A stretch of DNA of 64,000 nt, taken from Euphorbia lathyris (taxonomy: Eukaryota > Streptophyta > Magnoliopsida > Malpighiales > Euphorbiaceae). Location of the stretch: NCBI RefSeq assembly GCF_963576675.1, contig NC_088913.1, positions 74,151,001 to 74,215,000 on the forward strand, written 5' to 3'. Shown in pieces: positions 10,245 to 21,506 of this stretch; position 1 is the first letter of the stretch, and each line of letters opens with the position of its first letter. The notes beneath the pieces are model-generated. The model saw only the letters and a list, made by a program, of their open reading frames with translations. It searched no databases and was not told the origin of the DNA. A program made the position numbers and the translations under genes.

Positions 10245-11517
10245 TGTTGTCCTAAAATGAGACTCTAGCAAGTGTACTAGATACAAGTAATAAAGTGATA
10301 AGTCAAGTATCGTCTCCACAAGGATTGAGGTCCAAAATAATATAAGAAAATCGTTGCTGAACAGTGTGTGTGTGAAGGTATCTTCTTAGTAAACTTGATT
10401 GTTGAGGTTGGTCAGTTAAGACTAAAGAGTGCTAATTCTATTAAAGATATAACAAATAAATGACAGTTAAAAGATAAAACAGGCTGAGCACAGCGGAAAA
10501 GGTAGTGCAAGCTCCTAAAACAGTCCAACAAATCAGTGACAATACCAATGAAGTCAAAGTATCAGCTTTAATGCCCACTTAAGTCAACTTTAGTGTGTTC
10601 TTAAGTTTCTAAGATTTACTAGAACCAATAGCGTCCTAAAGGAACATTCTTTCTTGCATTAAGATCAAAGCTGCATTTCTGTTAAGAAAACCTTTGACAC
10701 AACCATCTAACATGTCTGCTTCGAGATTGCGAGATTAATAGAGATATCAGTGAAGATGCAAGCAGTGTCCTAACATTCATCTATCACATGCATAAATGCC
10801 TAAGCATAGAAATATAAACCCTCATCAACACATCATTGGTAAAACACCAGAAATTCATTGCAAAGTTATAAGACTTACATTACCGGCCCGGACTGGCCGT
10901 GCCCATTCAAAATGGATTACTCACTCATATCAAGCAGTGAGCAATCAGAAATTCTTTCAACATTAAAAAACTCCATCGGAGAGCTCTCTTCTTTTTCTAG
11001 ATAGTCACTTTCTGTTCTAAAATATGCTACCTTTAAATATCCACCACCCCAATCTTCCATTTGCTACATCTATTTAAAGGAAAGACCGGGGCCAAAATCG
11101 GTACCCGAAAGTACCTTTACAAAATATTACAGAAATAAGTCAATTGTCCAAAAATCTAAACAAACTAGAAATGATAAGGGATCCTTTTGACCCTTGAACA
11201 CTCAAGGGTCGAAACTTCTTGTCATCTTGCTACTTAGGTAAAGCTCTGATACACCTTTCCACCTGCTGCCTCTGCCACGCCCACTTTTGTCATGTCGTTG
11301 TCCGTCATCAGATTATCCGGCGTTTGACCGCTGCATCAGAGAAAGGCTCCACTCCTCTTTGGCAGTTGCGAAACAAGCTGTTTCCAGATTGTTTGGCTTC
11401 ATCTTTACTTATCTGTAAAAAAACATTAATCAGCCCTTCATTCTCGCAATATAACAGAAAACACCCCTATTCTTTTATAAATATCGTGTTAAACTTTAGT
11501 CAATTTCATGCCTAACA
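10245..11517 (-). repeat. 5' LTR of element B
   Basis: Begins TGTTGTCC next to the primer site. The outer boundary is proposed at ...CCTAACA (11517), giving TGTT...AACA ends and a length of 1273 bp. The inner boundary is firm. The outer one is inferred from the matching ends only, because the other LTR is not in the window. Confidence 0.55.
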
Positions 11518-13209
11518 CCTAGCCTCCCCATCTTACCCTTGTTCCCATGTTTTGCTAAGAAACCCTATTCAAGGGTTTTTAGTCTTTGGTCACATGTTTA
11601 GAGGAAGTATTTAAGCCTCTCCTTTTGTAATGTTGGACAACTTTTGATAATATTGAATTTGAAAGCCTCCATTGGAGCACCAAGATTTATCCTTGTGGGT
11701 TTATTCAACCTTCTAGTTTAGCTAGAGAAGTTTGTAAACTTTGTTGGTTTACGATTAAAACCTTCACCCGATTTCAATCTACATCACTTTCGGTGTCGTT
11801 GAGTCGTCGATCACCAATCTAACCATCCAAATCTGTACTCCATAATTTCTAGTTCCGCTACTGTTGAGATGGAATAGAATATACACAAAAAGAAGATGAA
11901 AAATGACTTATTTCAAAACCAAAACTATTAATCTAAGCACTAATAATACCCATAAAACTAGGAGTTCTTATATTAAGCACATGGTTTTCCATGTCATTTG
12001 GAGGACCCCAAATTCATATTTGGACATGTGTGTAGTGAGGATTTAAAAATTACAAGTGCATGTTACACATAGCAAATATGTATAAGAAGTCCTCTATTTG
12101 ATATAGAGAACCGAGTGCTTCTAATAATTTTTCTTAAAACTAGATGGAATAATGGTTGAGTTAAAAAGAAGTCTCTCAAAGATTTCAAGACATCCAATAT
12201 CGGATTATATTTTACAGTAACCTAATGAAAAACTTTTTAGGTGTGTGATGGTTTCTATCAAACCACGATTCATGTTCACCGATAGAGCTAATAAAATAAA
12301 GAAAAATTAATTAAAAAATATTCTATAATTAACATGCACAATGCATGGTTTTCGAGTAGTATTTTTTGTTAAATTTTATCAAAAGCCACCAATTGATGAA
12401 TTGATTCATACCGTACATAATATGTCTAGAGAGAGCTAATGCACTCCATAATATACCATAAACCAAATCAAATCAATTTAAGATAATGAATGAAGTGAAT
12501 TGTATTATAATAATGGAGTTTCAAAAACTTTGTATTGGGACAATCTCAAAATGTAGTTGAAAAGGATATTGGACACATGCCAATATGTAGACCCCAAAAG
12601 AAAGAAGTTGTAATGTCACAAACTTATAGATTAATAAAGTTAATCTCCTTTAATTAAACTTATCCTATGTTATCTATAGAGAATGATATCTCATAGGAAA
12701 TTCTTCAATAATATACGCATATATATATATGCCTTTCAAAAGAATTGTTTAAAATTGGTTTTCCTATGAATCTAAATAATTTAAGACCCCATTTTAGTTA
12801 ATCACATATCCTAATCCTATTTGTGGATCTTCTAGTGTACAATTCTGTTGGACCAATTAAATTAGTAATCACTAGCTTTAAGCAATACTAATAATAATAA
12901 AAACTAATACATGTGCTCTTAATCTATTTCTGCTTTTGGAAATTGAATTTAATTTGTTTGGATAGATACTTGCTTTTCCTTAACCATTCATTAATTGTCT
13001 TGTTGTCGATAAATTAATGACACAACTATTTCGAATAGTTTTTCTTTGATTATTATTTCTCTTTCGATCAAATTGTACTTGTGGAGTAGGTACACTGCCG
13101 AATCATGTAAATTTTTGCATTATTTATTTTATTATTCTCTTTTATTTTTTGTTAATTTATTTATTCAAATTAAATATTTTGTTACACTACGGGATCTTCC
13201 CTAACCAAT
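11518..13209. other. Gene-free stretch, partly LTR-like
   Basis: No gene. At 11560-11862 is sequence resembling the R-U5 part of a plus-strand LTR (CT-rich leader, a TCGTTGAGTCGTC stretch, ending GTTCCGCTAC). From 11864 (TGTTGAGATGG) to the primer site at 13210 may be the 5' LTR of element C, but no second copy exists to delimit it. The rest is AT-rich with a short (AT)n run at about 12719-12731. Confidence 0.35.
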
Positions 13210-13221
13210 TGGTATCAGAGC
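13210..13221 (+). promoter_or_regulatory. Primer binding site of element C (tRNA-iMet)
   Basis: TGGTATCAGAGC, the standard plant copia primer site complementary to initiator tRNA-Met, 16 bp before the gag start. Confidence 0.85.
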
Positions 13222-13236
13222 CAATTAATATTTACT

Positions 13237-15545
13237 ATGACGATAATAAAATTTGATATCAAGAAGTATGATCATACTATCAGTTTTTCCCTATGGCAAG
13301 TCAAGATGAAAGCTATTTTGACACAGTACGGATTGCATAAGGTGCTACTAGACGAGTTACCTGCCACAGTAACAAATGAGAATAAAGGAGGAGAAAGCTC
13401 TAGCTATCATCTAATTATGCTTGTTGAACGAGGTTCTGTGTGAAGTCATTCATGAGAAGACTCCCAAAGGCTTATGAGAGAAACTTGAGTCTCTCTACAT
13501 GTCCAAAAACCTCACCAATAAGCTTGTTGTGAAGCATCATCTTCACATGCTCAATATGTGAAAGGTACATCCCTAAAGTCACACATTGATAATTTCAGTT
13601 TCATTCTGCTGGAACTGGAAAATTTAGATATTAAATATGAATAAGAAGACAAAGCTCTTATGTTGTTACGATCTCCACCGTTGTCTTTCGACAATTTTCA
13701 GGAGACCATGATCTACCATAAAAACACTCTAACTATGGATGGAGTTAAAGGGTGTCTATTTTCAAAAATAATTGATAAACAAAGAGCTTTTTGGTGACAA
13801 AAATGGCTATGTAGAAAGTATGTTTGTTAGAGGGAGATTTACTATAAGAGATCCCAACAGCAACAACAATCGATCCAACTCTAAAGCAAAATCTAGATAC
13901 AGTAATTTGACATGCAATTACTGTAAAAAAAAGGACACATCAAAGTTGAATGTTTCAAGCTAGAGAGAAAAAATAAAGGAAAGGTTCATAAATAAGACAA
14001 CCCTACCGAAGCCAGTGTCGTTGAAGATGAAGTAGATTGTAAAGTTTATGTCGTCTCCGACGATGATGTTAGATCTTGACAAGGATGGATCCTTGACTCT
14101 ACTTGCTCATTTCATATTTGTCTATATAGAGATTGGTTTTCCTCTTATGAATCGGTAAACAGAGGAGTTGTGTTGATGGGCAATGATTCCCCTTGTAAAG
14201 TTATTGGTATTGGTACCGTCAAAATCAAAATGCATGATGGTGTTGTCAAAACATTGACAGATGTACGACATGTTCCTGACATGAAGAAGAAACTTATCTT
14301 TTTATCTGCTTTAGACGAGAATAGTTGCAAATTTTCTATTAGAGATGAAGTCTTTAAGGTTTTGAAAGGTTATTTGGTTGTAGTCAAAGCCAGAAAAGTT
14401 GGAAGATTATACGTTTTATAAGGTTGAACAACCACGGGCCTTGCTGTAGTTTTCTCTTCCATGCTAGAGTCAGACATTACCAAATTGTGGCATAAGAGAC
14501 TTGGTCACATTTGTGAGAAACATACCTAGAAGTTGGAGTTCTATGATCACTGTATTTTTGGCAAGCACAAAGGATCCAGTTTCATTGTTGGTGTTCACCT
14601 AACAAAAGTCACTTTGGACTATATCCATTCAGACCTATGGGACCCTACACATGTTCCTTCAAAAGTTGGCGCTCGATATATGCCTACTTCATTGATAGTT
14701 ACTCTAGGAAGGTTTGGGCTTAATCTTGAAGCATAAAAATGATGTATTTGCCACTTTCAAATAATGGAAGGCCTTAGTGGAAAACTAGACTGGTAAGAAG
14801 ATTAATCATCCCCTCACTGATAATGGTCTAGAGTTCTACAATGATGAATTCAACACATTTTATAAATATATGTGCATCACTAGACATCTCACAGTTCTAG
14901 GAACCACAATAAAATGGTGTAGCTGTGTGGATGAACAGAATTATGTTGGAAATGGTTCGATGTATGTGATCAAATTCTAGCTTATCTAAAGACCTTTGGA
15001 CTTAAGTAAATTTAGCAGCTTGTCATTTGGTGAATCGTTCTCCGTCTGCTTTAATTAATTGTAATACTCCTGAAGAGTCATGGTCTGGAAACTTGCTGAT
15101 CATTCTAATTTCAAGATTTTTGGATGTCTTGTTTATGTCCATGTCAATAATGGAAAATTGGAGCCCATATCTAAAAAGAGTATTTTTCTCGTCTATCCTC
15201 CTTGTGTAAAGGGATATAAAGTTTGTCTTCTTGATCCCAAGTCACCAAAATCTGTAATTAGTAGAAATATTGTATTCAAAGAATCTATCATGCTTCATCC
15301 AAATAAGTCTTTAGTTGCTTCTGACAACAAGATACAGAATTTAGATAAGCAGGTGGAGGTTCAAGTTGAGTTGGAGAATTCATTCTCTCCATTGAATGAC
15401 CAATTGGTAGAGTCTATTGAAGTAGAAGAATCTACAACTGATGAAGATGGACATTCATTTGCTAGAAGCAGGCCAGAAAGATAAAGAAAATAACCTATAA
15501 GTTTAGCAGATTATGTCACTTTTGCCTGTGTTCCTATGTAAGCGA
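13237..15545 (+). pseudogene. Element C: broken Ty1/copia gag-pol, Tnt1/Tork-like, no reverse transcriptase
   Basis: Pieces of a copia polyprotein in changing frames. Gag starts at 13237 (F-S-L-W-Q-V-K-M, Y-G-L-H-K-V-L). A zinc-knuckle remnant (C-N-Y-C-K-K) lies near 13910, protease (W-I-L-D-S-T-C) near 14085-14125, and the pre-integrase motif L-W-H-K-R-L-G-H near 14485. Integrase pieces (Y-I-H-S-D-L-W) follow near 14620, then the C-terminal G-C-L-V-Y-V-H-V and V-I-S-R-N-I-V-F-K-E-S (15120-15290). Many frameshifts and stops. It ends just after integrase near 15545, where sequence of element D begins, so reverse transcriptase, RNase H and the 3' LTR are gone. The lineage is judged from motif style only. 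Confidence 0.8.
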
Positions 15546-15599
15546 TTGAATGATATCATGAATATAATGAACTTTCCAGAGTCTACGATGAATGTACAT

Positions 15600-17578
15600 T
15601 TTTGAAATTCCATGCCATTATCTGAGTGTATTGTTTTGATTTGTTTGTGGAATTGTGTTTGTATATGTTTGCAAAATTACTGTAGTAAGGATCTGGCTTC
15701 TCCCTTAATTTTCATTAAGGATATCCAAGTATATCTACTATGGTCACCCATAATAGTTAGGAAGTAATTCCCATTAGTGAAAGATTTTTGAATTGGACCC
15801 CATATGTCAACATGAATCAAATCAAAACAGCTGCTCGAATAACTTTCACTTAACTGAAATGATAATTTCTTTTGTTTTGCCCTATGGCATACATCACAAG
15901 GATCAGGAAAACTATCACTACACACCGGAATCAACTGATCCAACTTTTCCATTCTGTTTTTTGATGCATGACCAAGCCTGAAATGCCATGGGTGTTTATT
16001 TGAATTTGATATAGACATAACTTGTGGTCCTGTAAACAAAGAAAGCTTGGGTAAAGGGTGTTCCAGATAATAGAGACCTCCACGCTCCCTAGCATAGCCA
16101 ATCATGTGCCATTTTGTAAGATCTTGTAGCACACAGCCTTCTTTGGTTACCACTATGCATAGACTGTTTATGGTTATAAGTTTGCCCGTTGAAATGAGAT
16201 TATATTCAAAAGATGGAACATATAGCACATTATGCACTATCAAATCTGGTGATAAGCATATTTCCCCAATGTGAGTGACTATTACAGAATTTCCATTTGG
16301 TAACTGTACATGACAGTCAGTTACTTCCTCATAAGAGGCAAAATATCTCATATCACATACAATGTGATCTGTAGCACATGTGTCAATGATCCAGGTTTCC
16401 CTGGTTGACATATTAGAGAAAGTGCTAAGAATTATACCAGATTTGTCCACCTTAGCACTAAGATTTGCACTGCTTGTATGATTCTGAGCTTTGCCAAATG
16501 ATTGGGGCAGCAAGGCTATCAACTGTTGGTACTGTGCTTTAGTGAGCATTTGATTCTCTGGTATAGTCTGCTGCTGTTAAGTTGAATGATCAACTTGATA
16601 CTCCTGATCTTATTCTGAATCAATATCACCATACTGACTTTGTGCAGCATAATTCACCTTAGCCATGACATGTTTGTTCTTGTGCTTATTGTTATAGTTA
16701 GGTGGGTATCCATGCTTCTTAAAGCAGGTATCCTCAATATGGCTAGGAGTGTTACAATAACTACACATAGGAGGGTTTTTGCCATAATTCTTTCTTGAAT
16801 TGTGTGAGTTCTTGGGTTTATATGAGTTTTGTGATTTGGAGGGGCTAGATGAAAATTGGTTGGTGTTTGTGTAACCAGCAAAAGGAATTGGACCAGCCTT
16901 AGTTTTGGTAGTGTGACTAAGTTGTCTCTCATGCTGTATGGTTAAAGCATAAACACGATTAAGAGAAGGTAATGTTTCCATTATCAAAATTTAAGAGCAG
17001 ACTGTAGCATAATTCTCATTTAAACCTTGGAGAAATGTTATTACCTGATTTGCATCATATTGATCCTTGAATGCTTGAAAAGCACCACAGTTGCAAGATG
17101 GATCACAGCTGCATTTTGGTAATGGCCTTAGGTTCAGCGACTCATCATATAATATCTTGAGTCCTGTGTAATAGTCAGTAACTGCAAGTTCTCTCTGTTT
17201 GAAGGTATGTATCTCCTTCTTCAATTCTGAAATTCGAATAGAATCCCCTTGTGATAAGCGATCATGAAGATCTTTCCACATATCACAAGCTTTATCGATC
17301 CATATAATACTCTGAGCAATTTGAGGTGAAACAGCGTGTAACAACCATGAAATCACCATATTGTTACATCTTTGCCAGGTTGGGTAGAGTTGATCATTAG
17401 TTGCTGGAATAGTGAAAGTTCCATCAACGAAGGGAAATTTATTTTTGGATATGAGAGCTACCTTTGCTGACCTTGGCTATTGATGGTAATTAGGTCCAGT
17501 AAGGATTTGAGAAACGAGGGTTAAAGCTAAAGTTTCATTTCCAGGTAGGAAATATAAATTTCCAGGGATGTTAGCCAT
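15600..17578 (-). pseudogene. Element D: broken Ty1/copia gag-pol, Ale/Retrofit-like, truncated in integrase
   Basis: Minus strand from an ATG at 17576-17578. Gag begins M-A-N-I-P-G-N-L and is stopped early where N-Y-H-Q is followed by TAG (family residue probably Trp). It continues through the C-S-C-D-P-S-C-N-C block, another stop near 16989, a zinc knuckle C-S-Y-C-N-T-P-S-H-I-E-D-T-C with K-K-H-G-Y-P-P, and a third stop near 16576. Protease (W-I-I-D-T-C-A-T-D-H), the pre-integrase motif (W-H-F-R-L-G-H-A) and integrase (L-I-H-V-D-I-W-G-P, then I-H-S-D-N-G) follow. Similarity ends near 15600, next to the truncated end of element C. Reverse transcriptase is absent. K-K-H-G-Y-P-P is typical of the Ale/Retrofit lineage. 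Confidence 0.8.
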
Positions 17579-17630
17579 AATAGCTAAAATTGAGAAAAGA
17601 AGAGAAGAAAGAGCTAGCAATGAAGCTTAT

Positions 17631-17642
17631 GCTCTGATACCA
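17631..17642 (-). promoter_or_regulatory. Primer binding site of element D (tRNA-iMet)
   Basis: The minus strand reads TGGTATCAGAGC, 52 bp upstream of the gag start. The next bases on the plus strand (TGATAAAC at 17643) are the inner end of the LTR. Confidence 0.85.
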
Positions 17643-18050
17643 TGATAAACTTGCAAACGATTATTGAAAAAATTTAAATCTCTTTTCTCAATCTTATTTA
17701 CAGTATGCACATGCATTTATATACAAATTTGAGGAATAAGACGCTCCTCTCATTTACAAATCTAACGCTCAATTTTCACTGTACAATTGTTGATAGGATC
17801 CAATGGGTGAGAAGCTTTAATATGTCATCAACCTGCTGTGATTGGTTTCCTGTATCCGTATGAATTGATGACCTGACATGGGAATCATCTTTGTGCAGTT
17901 GGAATTGTTAGTTGCGTTTCCTGTTTTCACGGACAAGCACACTAGAGCAAGTCTGAACAGATTTTTACGGAAGAAGGATGTGGATAATGGAACGCAGCGT
18001 GTCAATTAGTTCTGTAATTTTGTTGTTCTTGTGATATGCTGCGTTTAGTC
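17643..18050 (-). repeat. 5' LTR of element D (outer end uncertain)
   Basis: The inner end, TG at 17643, abuts the primer site. The outer end cannot be fixed because the partner LTR is lost; candidates lie between about 18000 and 18050. An LTR of about 350-410 bp would suit a small copia element. Confidence 0.45.
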
Positions 18051-18221
18051 AAATTATTGGTGACCGTTGTATATTTGAATTCCTCCTTTCTATTTGCTAC
18101 CGTTAATAAGTCCGTAAGTAATAAATGAAATCCATAAATTATCTGCAAACTTACCGAAAAATATTTTATAAGTAATTTGTCAGTAAATTGTCACCAATGC
18201 ATATGATAGTGGGTCATGTTT

Positions 18222-18434
18222 CAGTGATAGCGACTACAAGTGGTCGCAAAACACCGATCGTTAAATACGTGATGGACTTTTGCGATCGGTTTTAAGGTTG
18301 CAATTTTTTTGCGATCGCTCATGCAAATAGGGTTGCAGATTTAACAACCCACTAAGTAGCGACTGATCACATTCGGTCGCTAAAACACATTTGTGACTAA
18401 ATTAGTGATCAGGATTTCGGTCGCTAACTCACTG
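18222..18434. mobile_element. Candidate TIR element (MITE), 213 bp
   Basis: The ends are imperfect inverted repeats: CAGTGATAGCGAC at the left and, on the other strand, CAGTGAGTTAGCGAC at the right. TTT flanks each side (18219-18221 and 18435-18437), consistent with a 3-bp target duplication but weak in T-rich DNA. Inside, GCGATCG, GGTCGC and GCGAC motifs recur in both orientations like the subterminal repeats of CACTA-type elements. No coding capacity. Confidence 0.5.
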
Positions 18435-19003
18435 TTTTCTGATAATGATGAAATGAAAAAATCACTTATGTATCCAATATCATATATATATATATAAAAG
18501 AATATTCTAATCATTTTATTATTAGTATACTTTTTGGTAAATTGAATATTAGTATACTGGTAGCATAGTATCATTCTTTTTTCGAACCAAATATTAGAAA
18601 TATTTTATTTCCTCTTTATTCTATATTTTATCCCCTCCTCTATTTAATTTCACCAAATAAACATGGCCAAAGTATTTGTTTGATTATTTGGTTATTATAT
18701 ATCAAAGCATATAAGAAACGACTATTTAAGATTTTGAGATATTATTACTATTTATCATTCTCTCTTTATTCCAAAGCCTAATTATTTGTTCCAAGAAATC
18801 CTATTTTACTACTCCTCCTATATCCAAATAGTAATTAAGCACCAATATATAATATTATTGATGAGATATTGTGGAATTTAATTAATTTATTGAGGTGACC
18901 GAATTTAAAGTTGCATCATTTTATACATAAAGTTTAATAGGTGTTTCATTCAGTTTTTGGGACCACATTTTGTATTTCACTTCAAATTGCAGAAAATATA
19001 GGT
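18435..19003. other. Gene-free AT-rich DNA
   Basis: No gene and no clear repeat structure apart from a short (AT)n run near 18483-18497. Frames are short and AT-biased. Confidence 0.5.
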
Positions 19004-19135
19004 TTCGTTTGGTAAAATGTAATGATTTTTGTAATGAAATTATCGTTACATTGAAATATCATTACCTTATTTCATTGCATGTTACAATTTTGGTATAACG
19101 GAATGAGAAAACTATGAGTCAAATTTTGTTCAACT

Positions 19136-19153
19136 ACTCTTGTAATCCTTATT
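19136..19153. repeat. SINE target-site duplication, left copy
   Basis: ACTCTTGTAATCCTTATT, repeated with one mismatch at 19344-19361 on the other side of the SINE. Confidence 0.85.
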
Positions 19154-19343
19154 GAGGGCGAGCCTTGGCGCAACGGTAAAACGTTATTGTCGTGTGATCG
19201 AATGTCACGGGTTCGAGTCTTAGGAGCGACCTCTTGCCAAAAAATTGGCAAGGGAAGACTAGCCCCCAGTACACCCTTGTGGTGGGATCCCTCCCCGGAC
19301 CCTCGCTGAGCGGGGACGCGTAGTGCACCGGACCGCCGTTTTT
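19154..19343 (+). mobile_element. Au-type SINE, full length
   Basis: A 190-bp tRNA-derived retroposon. It has an A-box region (TTGGCGCAACGGTAAAACG) and a B box (GGGTTCGAGTCT), then the family's TTGCCAAAAAATTGGCAAG, CACCCTTGTGGTGGGA and GGGGACGCGTAGTGCACCGG segments, and ends in a short T run. These are hallmarks of the angiosperm Au SINE (from memory of the family). It is flanked by an 18-bp duplication with one mismatch. The B box matches a tRNA, but the sequence is not a tRNA gene. Confidence 0.9.
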
Positions 19344-19361
19344 ACTCTTGTAATTCTTATT
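19344..19361. repeat. SINE target-site duplication, right copy
   Basis: ACTCTTGTAATTCTTATT, 17 of 18 bases identical to 19136-19153. Confidence 0.85.
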
Positions 19362-20001
19362 ACATAGAAAAATGACTTGATGTAATCCTATTCCTACTTT
19401 CAAACCTCCATTTAATATATCATTTATCAAATCTCACATTTCATCCTTGTCAAAAACGCAAAAAGTAAAAAAACATTAAAAACTGAAAACGAGAAAAAAA
19501 AACACGCGAAAAATGAAAAAACATAGAAAAACCGTGAAAAATATTGAAAATGAAAACTTAAAAAGACGAGAAAAATGTAAAAATTATATACTAATTTATT
19601 GATTCCAGATAATATAATTTTGTATTTGATTTCGATTCAATTTTTTGCTTTTTTCGTGTTTTGTGTTTTTCTTATTTTTTTATGTTTTTCGTTGATTTTA
19701 ATCATGTAAACAAAATTTTATGCTTACATTTAATTAGGAAAACATAAGTATTACAATGGTAATTACATTCCATAATTTTCTTTTTATTTGTCAATCAAAC
19801 ATTATTCCATTTAATTACATTACAAATTTGATTGCATTATAACTTTTATTACATTATATTGCATCATGGCATACCAAACGGATCCGTAGTGTTTGGTTAG
19901 GTTTATACAATAATAGCATTTAACATTTTTTTATATAAATAGAAGCATTTTAAAGCTTTCACGAAAAGCTCGTTTTGGAGCGTTTCGTGAAAAGTTGTTT
20001 G

Positions 20002-21444
20002 TGTTGAAACACCTTTCCACAAGATTTTGATTTGACAAAATCATCCATGATTAAGAGGCAATTAAATTTAAATGCTTTGATTTAATTGTACTAATGTGTT
20101 TGTTCAATATTGAGTGCAAAAATATATATAAAGTTAAACAGGACAAAAGTCAGCATAAGCCAAGCTGAGTGGAATGGAACTCAGCATGAAAGAATAGAAG
20201 CTGAGTGAAGTGGAACTCAGTCTCAGAAGTCTTCTTCAAAGTTGCCAGAACGAAGCTGACTAAATTAGAAGACTCCTTCAGAATTGAATAAACAGAACGG
20301 AGCTGACTAAGAAGGAACTCAGCATAGATATTGAACATTCAAAGATAACGAATGAAGCTGAGTGACAGTCAGGACAGCATGAAGGATCCGTTCACTAAAG
20401 GACAAAGTCTGCCAATCTTCTGCACCAATAATTAAAGCCTCGAAAATACACAGAAGACTAATTCCAAGAAACATGGGTCAATGGATTATTGGTAAAAGAC
20501 AACTGGCACAAAAAGACAAGTCTGATGCAAGAAGACAAAACCTGACGCCTGAAGAAAACAGAGGAAGGGAATGGCGGAACAGTCTGAAGCTGACCAGAAG
20601 ATGTTTCCCAAAAGAGCCGTTTTGGTGTTAACGGCTAAAACAATTCAAATGATCCATCTGCAGATTTCCATCTATAAAAGGACAATCAAGAACCTTAGAT
20701 CATTGCCGAAGTATCAAAAGAAAAATACAAGAGAGAAAATCTTCAAAGCACTCAAATACAAAAAGATCTTACACCAACGTTTCTATTCTCTGTGTAAATG
20801 CTAGATTGATTGTTTTGTAATCATCTAAGGTGTTCTTTACTTGAAAAAGAACAAGTGTGTAATCAATAGGAATATTGAGCGTGTTGAGCTGAGTACTTGG
20901 TTGTAAGTATTCAGTGGTAGAAAAATCTAAGTGTTGGGTTGTAGTACTTAGTAGGAGCTGAGTAGACAAATAGAGGACGTACTCTTGCATACTCACTGCC
21001 TTGTAAAGGGTTTGTGCTCTACCTTGAAAGAGCTCAGTATTGGATTGAAAATCCCAGGAGGAACTGGGGACTGGACGTAGGCAGAGAGGCCGAACCAGGA
21101 TAAGTCGTGCTGAGTAACTTCTAAACTCTTTCTCTCAATATATATATATATTTATGTGCATGTGTTGCTTGTGAAATTTACTCAGCTTATAAATTGTTAA
21201 AACTGAAACTGAGTAAATCTGAGTGCTGAGTTGGAAGCTGACCTTTCAAGTGTCAATTCCCAACTCTCAAGTCAAGCAGTCTTAGTCAGCATAGAACTAA
21301 AACTGTCTGACTAATCAATCGGTCGTGCTGACCAACACGCTGAGTTGTTAAATTCTTAAAATAACATTAAGTCAGCATAATTAAAAGCGAAAAAGTTACA
21401 TTAGTTCCTATCCCCCCCTTGGAACTAATTACTAGGGACCAACA
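20002..21444 (+). repeat. 5' LTR of element E
   Basis: 1443 bp, TGTTG...CAACA. It contains a TATA box (20672-20679), a T/C-rich end with a short C run before the terminal GGAACTAATTACTAGGGACCAACA-like segment, and many GCTGAGT / ACTCAGC heptamers. The right end abuts the primer site. Confidence 0.93.
20672..20679 (+). promoter_or_regulatory. TATA box of element E 5' LTR
   Basis: CTATAAAAGGACAATC context. The same TCTATAAAAGGACAATC block occurs in the other LTRs of E and F (28801, 38976, 42625), and G has TATAAAAGGACAA at 61471. Confidence 0.6.
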
Positions 21445-21446
21445 AG

Positions 21447-21458
21447 TGGTATCAGAGC
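21447..21458 (+). promoter_or_regulatory. Primer binding site of element E (tRNA-iMet)
   Basis: TGGTATCAGAGC, 2 bp after the LTR end. Confidence 0.93.
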
Positions 21459-21506
21459 CTAAGCTCACTACTCAAAGATCTAACAATCTTGAGCTGATCC
21501 CGAAAA

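Larger units (their letters stand above)
6433..11517 (-). mobile_element. Element B: Athila-lineage Ty3/gypsy retrotransposon, interrupted by A
   Basis: Minus-strand order: 5' LTR, tRNA-Asp primer site, gag with several nonsense codons, a junction lacking protease, reverse transcriptase and RNase H, then the start of integrase cut off by element A at 6432/6433. The rest of integrase and the 3' LTR should lie left of A, outside the window. Multiple stops and an internal deletion make it an old, inactive copy. Confidence 0.85.
19004..19886. mobile_element. Candidate fold-back or hAT-type repeat hosting the SINE
   Basis: The left edge reads TTTCGTTTGGTAAAATGTAATG. The right edge, read on the other strand, is ATCCGTTTGGTATGCCATGATG, and both continue with runs of TAATGTAAT-like sequence. 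The arms therefore resemble a degenerate long inverted repeat. The centre includes the SINE (19154-19343) and A-rich filler. Boundaries and target duplication were not resolved. Confidence 0.35.

Noticed and set aside
18080..18210. Second MITE left of the 213-bp element
   Set aside because: Some mirrored CCGTAAGTAA / TTACCG text is present, but no consistent ends or duplication could be set.
19154..19230. tRNA gene
   Set aside because: A and B boxes are present, but there is no cloverleaf and the rest matches an Au SINE.
19149..19430. 93-codon minus-strand frame
   Set aside because: It lies across the Au SINE and is non-coding.
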